From: an uncultured Oxalobacter sp.
GTDB lineage: Bacteria > Pseudomonadota > Gammaproteobacteria > Burkholderiales > Burkholderiaceae_D
Assembly (NCBI GenBank): GCA_934277985.1
Contig: CAKQWF010000007.1
Location: 23,148 to 87,147 of the forward strand
Reading direction: 5' to 3'
DNA length: 64,000 nucleotides
A program made the position numbers and the translations under genes. Under the pieces are notes generated by a model. That model saw only the letters and a list, made by a program, of their open reading frames with translations. It searched no databases and was not told the DNA's origin. Positions within the stretch are counted from its first letter, which is position 1; each line of letters opens with the position of its first letter. Below, piece after piece: positions 60,807-64,000 of this stretch.

Positions 60807-62063
60807 TTATATCTCCTTATGGAAAGTCCCCAGCTTTCGCGGTACCAGTCTGTTTTGCAAGGTCACATATTCCGGAAGTCCATTTCGGCATGGCGGAAAA
60901 TTCTCGCCCTGAATCAGCGGATACAAATACCGTTTGCATTCTGCCGTAACACCGAATCCGTCCTCGCTGATAAAACCTTGAGGCATCAGTTTTTCGACAT
61001 TCGCGATATCTTTCAGATCCGCCTTGCCGATCCTGTAACGATAGGGAACATCACTTAACCGCTCGATCGTCGGCATCACGGAATTGTTTCCCTGCAATGC
61101 CAGTTCAACGGCTGCACATCCCAGTTCATATGCCTGTTCCACGTCGATGGCCGATGCGATATGGCGTGCCGAACGTTGCAGATAATTGGCGACAGCCCAA
61201 TGAAACGGATGTCCAAGTTTCTCATGTATCAGATTGGCGACCACCGGTGCTGCACCACCAAGATGGGCATGTCCGAACGCATCACGCGCTCCCTGATCAG
61301 AAAGAAAACGACCATCCGGATAGCGGCAACCTTCCGAAACGACAACCGTACAGTAACCAGAACGCCGCACATTTTCATCGACTTGTGAAAGAAACGCCTT
61401 TTCATCGAAAGGTCGTTCCGGAAACAGTACGACAACCGGAATTCTTTGATCCGCTACCAGCCCGCCTGCAGCGGCAATCCAGCCTGCATGACGCCCCATG
61501 ACTTCCAGCACGAATACGCGTGTCGATGTCCTGCACATCGAACGAACATCCAGTGACGCTTCCAATGTCGAAATCGCAATATATTTCGCTACTGATCCGA
61601 AACCGGGACAACAATCCGTCAGCGGTAAATCATTGTCGATCGTTTTCGGGATATGAATGGCCTGAACGGGATATCCCATCAAAGTCGAAAAACGGGATAT
61701 CTTGTAACAAGTATCAGCAGAATCACCTCCGCCGTTATAAAAGAAATAGCCGATATCGTGTGCCTTGAATACATCAAGCAAACGTTCAAACTCGCCCCTG
61801 TCTTTTTCAGGATCGGCAAGTTTATAGCGGCATGAACCAAACGCGCCACCTGGTGTGTAACGCAAAGCCGCGATATCTTCCCGTGTTTCATGTCCAGTAT
61901 CTATCAATTCTTCCGTCAGTGCACCGACAATACCGTTTTTACCGGCGAAAACCGTTCCGATCTTGTCCGGATATTTGCGCGCACTCTCGATAACACCGCA
62001 TGCCGAAGCATTGATTACCGCTGTCACACCGCCGGATTGTGCATAAAAAGCATTCCTGACCAT
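60807..62063 (-). CDS. 6-phosphofructokinase, pyrophosphate-dependent type
   Basis: Interconverts fructose 6-phosphate and fructose 1,6-bisphosphate. The 418 residues have YNGGGDSADT in place of the ATP-enzyme's GGDGS, and the lysine of PKTIDNDL, both marks of the reversible PPi-dependent enzyme. MGRHAGWIAAAGGL is the substrate region. PPi use is inferred from these residues. A reversible step suits an organism growing on C1/C2 acids that must make sugars. Divergent from the pseudouridine synthase gene. Confidence 0.88.
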   Translation of the reverse strand: MVRNAFYAQSGGVTAVINASACGVIESARKYPDKIGTVFAGKNGIVGALTEELIDTGHETREDIAALRYTPGGAFGSCRYKLADPEKDRGEFERLLDVFKAHDIGYFFYNGGGDSADTCYKISRFSTLMGYPVQAIHIPKTIDNDLPLTDCCPGFGSVAKYIAISTLEASLDVRSMCRTSTRVFVLEVMGRHAGWIAAAGGLVADQRIPVVVLFPERPFDEKAFLSQVDENVRRSGYCTVVVSEGCRYPDGRFLSDQGARDAFGHAHLGGAAPVVANLIHEKLGHPFHWAVANYLQRSARHIASAIDVEQAYELGCAAVELALQGNNSVMPTIERLSDVPYRYRIGKADLKDIANVEKLMPQGFISEDGFGVTAECKRYLYPLIQGENFPPCRNGLPEYVTLQNRLVPRKLGTFHKEI

Positions 62064-62238
62064 CCTTCCCCTCCATCACCACATCATTTTCCCTGTAGCA
62101 GATCAGCATATTGTGTATTTCTCGAGCACACATTGCCTGAACCACCAGTTAGGCCGTGTAATCCATCAATCCATACAAAATGATTTAAAATTTCCATATT
62201 TCAAGGAAAACAACGGCAAATCCATCTCTGTGTATTTC

Positions 62239-63189
62239 ATGACCCTCGCGCCGCGACCTCACAAAAAACCCGAACTACCATCCCGAAACGGAGTCACCGC
62301 CAGCCAGGTATCCTTGCCGAAAGGTACATGGCAGACCTATGAAGATTTTCTTGCCGAAAGGTTTCCTGCTCTCACGAAAACCGAATGGCATCAACGTATT
62401 ATAGAAGGTGATGTACTCGACTCAAATGGCGAGCCTCTTTTGCCTGAGAGTACCTACCGCCCCGGTCAGACACTCTATTATTACCGTTATATCGCCAATG
62501 AAACACCCATCCCGTTTCAGGAAACCATCTTGTATCAGGATGAATGGATCGTCGTTGCTGACAAGCCGCATTTTCTTCCTGTCACGCCTTCGGGACGTTA
62601 CCTGCAAGAAACCTTGCTGGTCAGGCTTCGGCGAAAGCTCGGGATCGACACACTGACGCCGATGCATCGCATTGATCGTGAAACGGCAGGACTTGTCCTT
62701 TTTTCCGTCAAACCTGAAAGCAGAGACCGCTATCAGCGTCTGTTCAGAGAAAACTTCGTCAGCAAACATTACGAAGCAATCGCACCATACCGAATGGATA
62801 TCGCGCTGCCGTTACGCTACAAAAGCCGCATCGTCCAGAGTGATGCCTTCATGCGTATGGAAACCGTCGAAGGGAAACACAATGCTGAAACTGAAATCCG
62901 CCTTCTTCGACAATCCGATGGCTTCGCCCATTATCATCTGAAACCAGTTACAGGTCGAAAACATCAGCTTCGTATTCAGCTGTGTACGCTTGGCATCCCC
63001 ATCGTCAACGACCGGATCTATCCTGTCCATTATCCGGAAGCGCTTACACAGGCAATGCAAGAAGAAGAATACCGTCATCCCTTGCAACTTGTCGCCAAAT
63101 CCATCCGGTTTACCGACCCATTCACCGGAGAAACACGCCACTTTGAAAGTGAATATTCTGTCGATTTCGGTTCGGTCATGCACATATGA
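62239..63189 (+). CDS. RluA-family pseudouridine synthase
   Basis: Converts specific uridines in rRNA or tRNA to pseudouridine. The catalytic Asp is in MHRIDRETAGLVLFS, and KHYEAIAP and GRKHQLRIQLCTLGIP are family blocks. The N-terminal ~100 residues look like an S4-like or lineage-specific extension. ATG 62239 gives 316 residues; the frame is open upstream without similarity. Target nucleotide unknown. The next gene starts 24 bases later. Confidence 0.9.
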   Translation: MTLAPRPHKKPELPSRNGVTASQVSLPKGTWQTYEDFLAERFPALTKTEWHQRIIEGDVLDSNGEPLLPESTYRPGQTLYYYRYIANETPIPFQETILYQDEWIVVADKPHFLPVTPSGRYLQETLLVRLRRKLGIDTLTPMHRIDRETAGLVLFSVKPESRDRYQRLFRENFVSKHYEAIAPYRMDIALPLRYKSRIVQSDAFMRMETVEGKHNAETEIRLLRQSDGFAHYHLKPVTGRKHQLRIQLCTLGIPIVNDRIYPVHYPEALTQAMQEEEYRHPLQLVAKSIRFTDPFTGETRHFESEYSVDFGSVMHI

Positions 63190-63213
63190 TCGCACCACAC
63201 CCTCCAGTACATC

Positions 63214-63981
63214 ATGAAAAAACAACCTATACCTGTCAACCAACACCGATTTCCCGAAGTCACATTGTCAGAATTTCGCGGCATATTGTATATGCACCTC
63301 GGTACCGACTGGATACAGGGTGCAATGCGACTGGCAAAACCCAATACCATCGTACTGGATTATGTCCAGCACATGATGATGTGGATGCTGTTCAGACATA
63401 CGGCAAAACATATCGTACAACTCGGACTGGGCAGCGCCGCACTGACAAAATTTTGCTACCACAACTTTCCGGAAGCAAAAGTCACTGCAGTCGAGTTTAA
63501 TCCCAACGTGATCAATATCTGCAGAAGCACCTTTCATCTGCCTCCAGACGACAATCGACTGACCGTACTAGAAGCAGATGCCGCTCTGTATATCGAATCC
63601 ATGAAACGCCGCAAAGCTATCGATGTACTCCAGATCGACCTGTACGATGAAAATGCTGCCGCACCGGTTTTCGATTCACTGGAGTTTTACCAAAGCTGTG
63701 CCGACGCTCTGACACCTGACGGCATGATGACCGTCAACATATTCGGCGATGCTTCAGACAGACAAAAAAGTATCAGGGCCATGCAAGACTGTTTCGAATC
63801 CGTTATCTGGACAATCGTGGAAGAAGAACAGAACATGGTAGTACTCTGTGGCAATTCGCTTGAAGTGGTCCTTTTCGACGAATTGAAAAAGCGCAGCGAA
63901 CAAATCAGAAAAACTTATGGCCTGAAAGCGGAGAGATGGGTAGAAGGATTGAGGAGATGGATGGCAGGAGAAGAAAGGTGA
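63214..63981 (+). CDS. Spermidine-synthase-like methyltransferase-fold protein
   Basis: 255 residues of the polyamine aminopropyltransferase (SpeE) fold. The SAM-type loop is VQLGLGSAALTKFCYHNFPEAKVTAVEFNP, followed by LEADAALYIES and DVLQIDLYDENAAAPVFDSLEFYQ, where SpeE has its catalytic Asp region. No speD is nearby, so a role outside spermidine synthesis is possible. A short basic N-terminus and a helical, basic C-terminus frame the core. Confidence 0.78.
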   Translation: MKKQPIPVNQHRFPEVTLSEFRGILYMHLGTDWIQGAMRLAKPNTIVLDYVQHMMMWMLFRHTAKHIVQLGLGSAALTKFCYHNFPEAKVTAVEFNPNVINICRSTFHLPPDDNRLTVLEADAALYIESMKRRKAIDVLQIDLYDENAAAPVFDSLEFYQSCADALTPDGMMTVNIFGDASDRQKSIRAMQDCFESVIWTIVEEEQNMVVLCGNSLEVVLFDELKKRSEQIRKTYGLKAERWVEGLRRWMAGEER

Positions 63982-64000
63982 ATGGTGCGAATCCGGTTGA

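Overview
The window looks like a piece of a betaproteobacterial (Burkholderiales) chromosome, most plausibly Oxalobacteraceae and possibly Oxalobacter. This is inferred from gene order and protein character: iscRSUA-hscBA-fdx-iscX beside smpB/ratA/rnfH, an ECF sigma factor followed by DUF3619 and DUF3106 genes, ilvBHC, pcm-tolC, and a prominent formate/molybdenum block. No database search was possible. Coding density is high, and I saw no insertion sequence, prophage, CRISPR array or rRNA; the one RNA gene is tRNA-His.

Layout. Bases 1-14.7 kb hold a formate/molybdenum block. It contains metY (cut by the window edge), fdhD and modE, with modABC transcribed divergently from modE behind a palindrome that fits a ModE operator. 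An aldehyde dehydrogenase gene follows. Next come a cysteine-type molybdopterin formate dehydrogenase with its polyferredoxin, and, divergent from them, a fused NuoF-tail/GltD/ferredoxin flavoprotein. mobB and an orphan peptide-binding protein close the block. Bases 14.8-22.9 kb hold ribF, ileS, lspA, coaBC, dut, an M48-like lipoprotein with a damaged zinc motif, and a LysE-type exporter. Bases 23.2-31.3 kb hold rplM-rpsI, argC, erpA and the complete isc operon behind an IscR type-1 site. Bases 31.3-35.5 kb hold smpB, ratA, rnfH, a GDSL esterase, a lone LolD/YbbA-like ATPase, and the rpoE-DUF3619-DUF3106 operon.

Bases 35.5-39.3 kb hold ilvBHC behind a leader with a possible Ile/Leu/Val-rich peptide. 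Bases 39.3-45.8 kb hold mutS, an exported protein resembling a phosphoesterase without its metal ligands, recQ and uppP. Bases 46-53 kb hold macA-macB-outer-membrane factor, pcm, a second TolC and tRNA-His. Bases 53.1-60.7 kb hold a Fur-type promoter driving a P19 periplasmic iron protein, then a DUF2318 membrane protein, three MacB/FtsX-type permeases, two ATPases and a DUF4418 protein. Bases 60.8-64 kb hold a PPi-type phosphofructokinase, a pseudouridine synthase and a spermidine-synthase-like protein.

How it fits together. Molybdate import (ModABC), its control (ModE), cofactor maturation (MobB) and sulfuration (FdhD) surround the enzyme that needs them, formate dehydrogenase. The neighbouring flavoprotein probably passes formate electrons to NAD(P)+. 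Isc and ErpA supply the Fe-S clusters this machinery needs, and the P19 locus probably supplies iron. The least ordinary parts are the fused flavoprotein beside formate dehydrogenase, the P19 locus without an FTR1 permease or thioredoxin, the ilv leader, and two secreted proteins that appear to have lost catalytic metal ligands.
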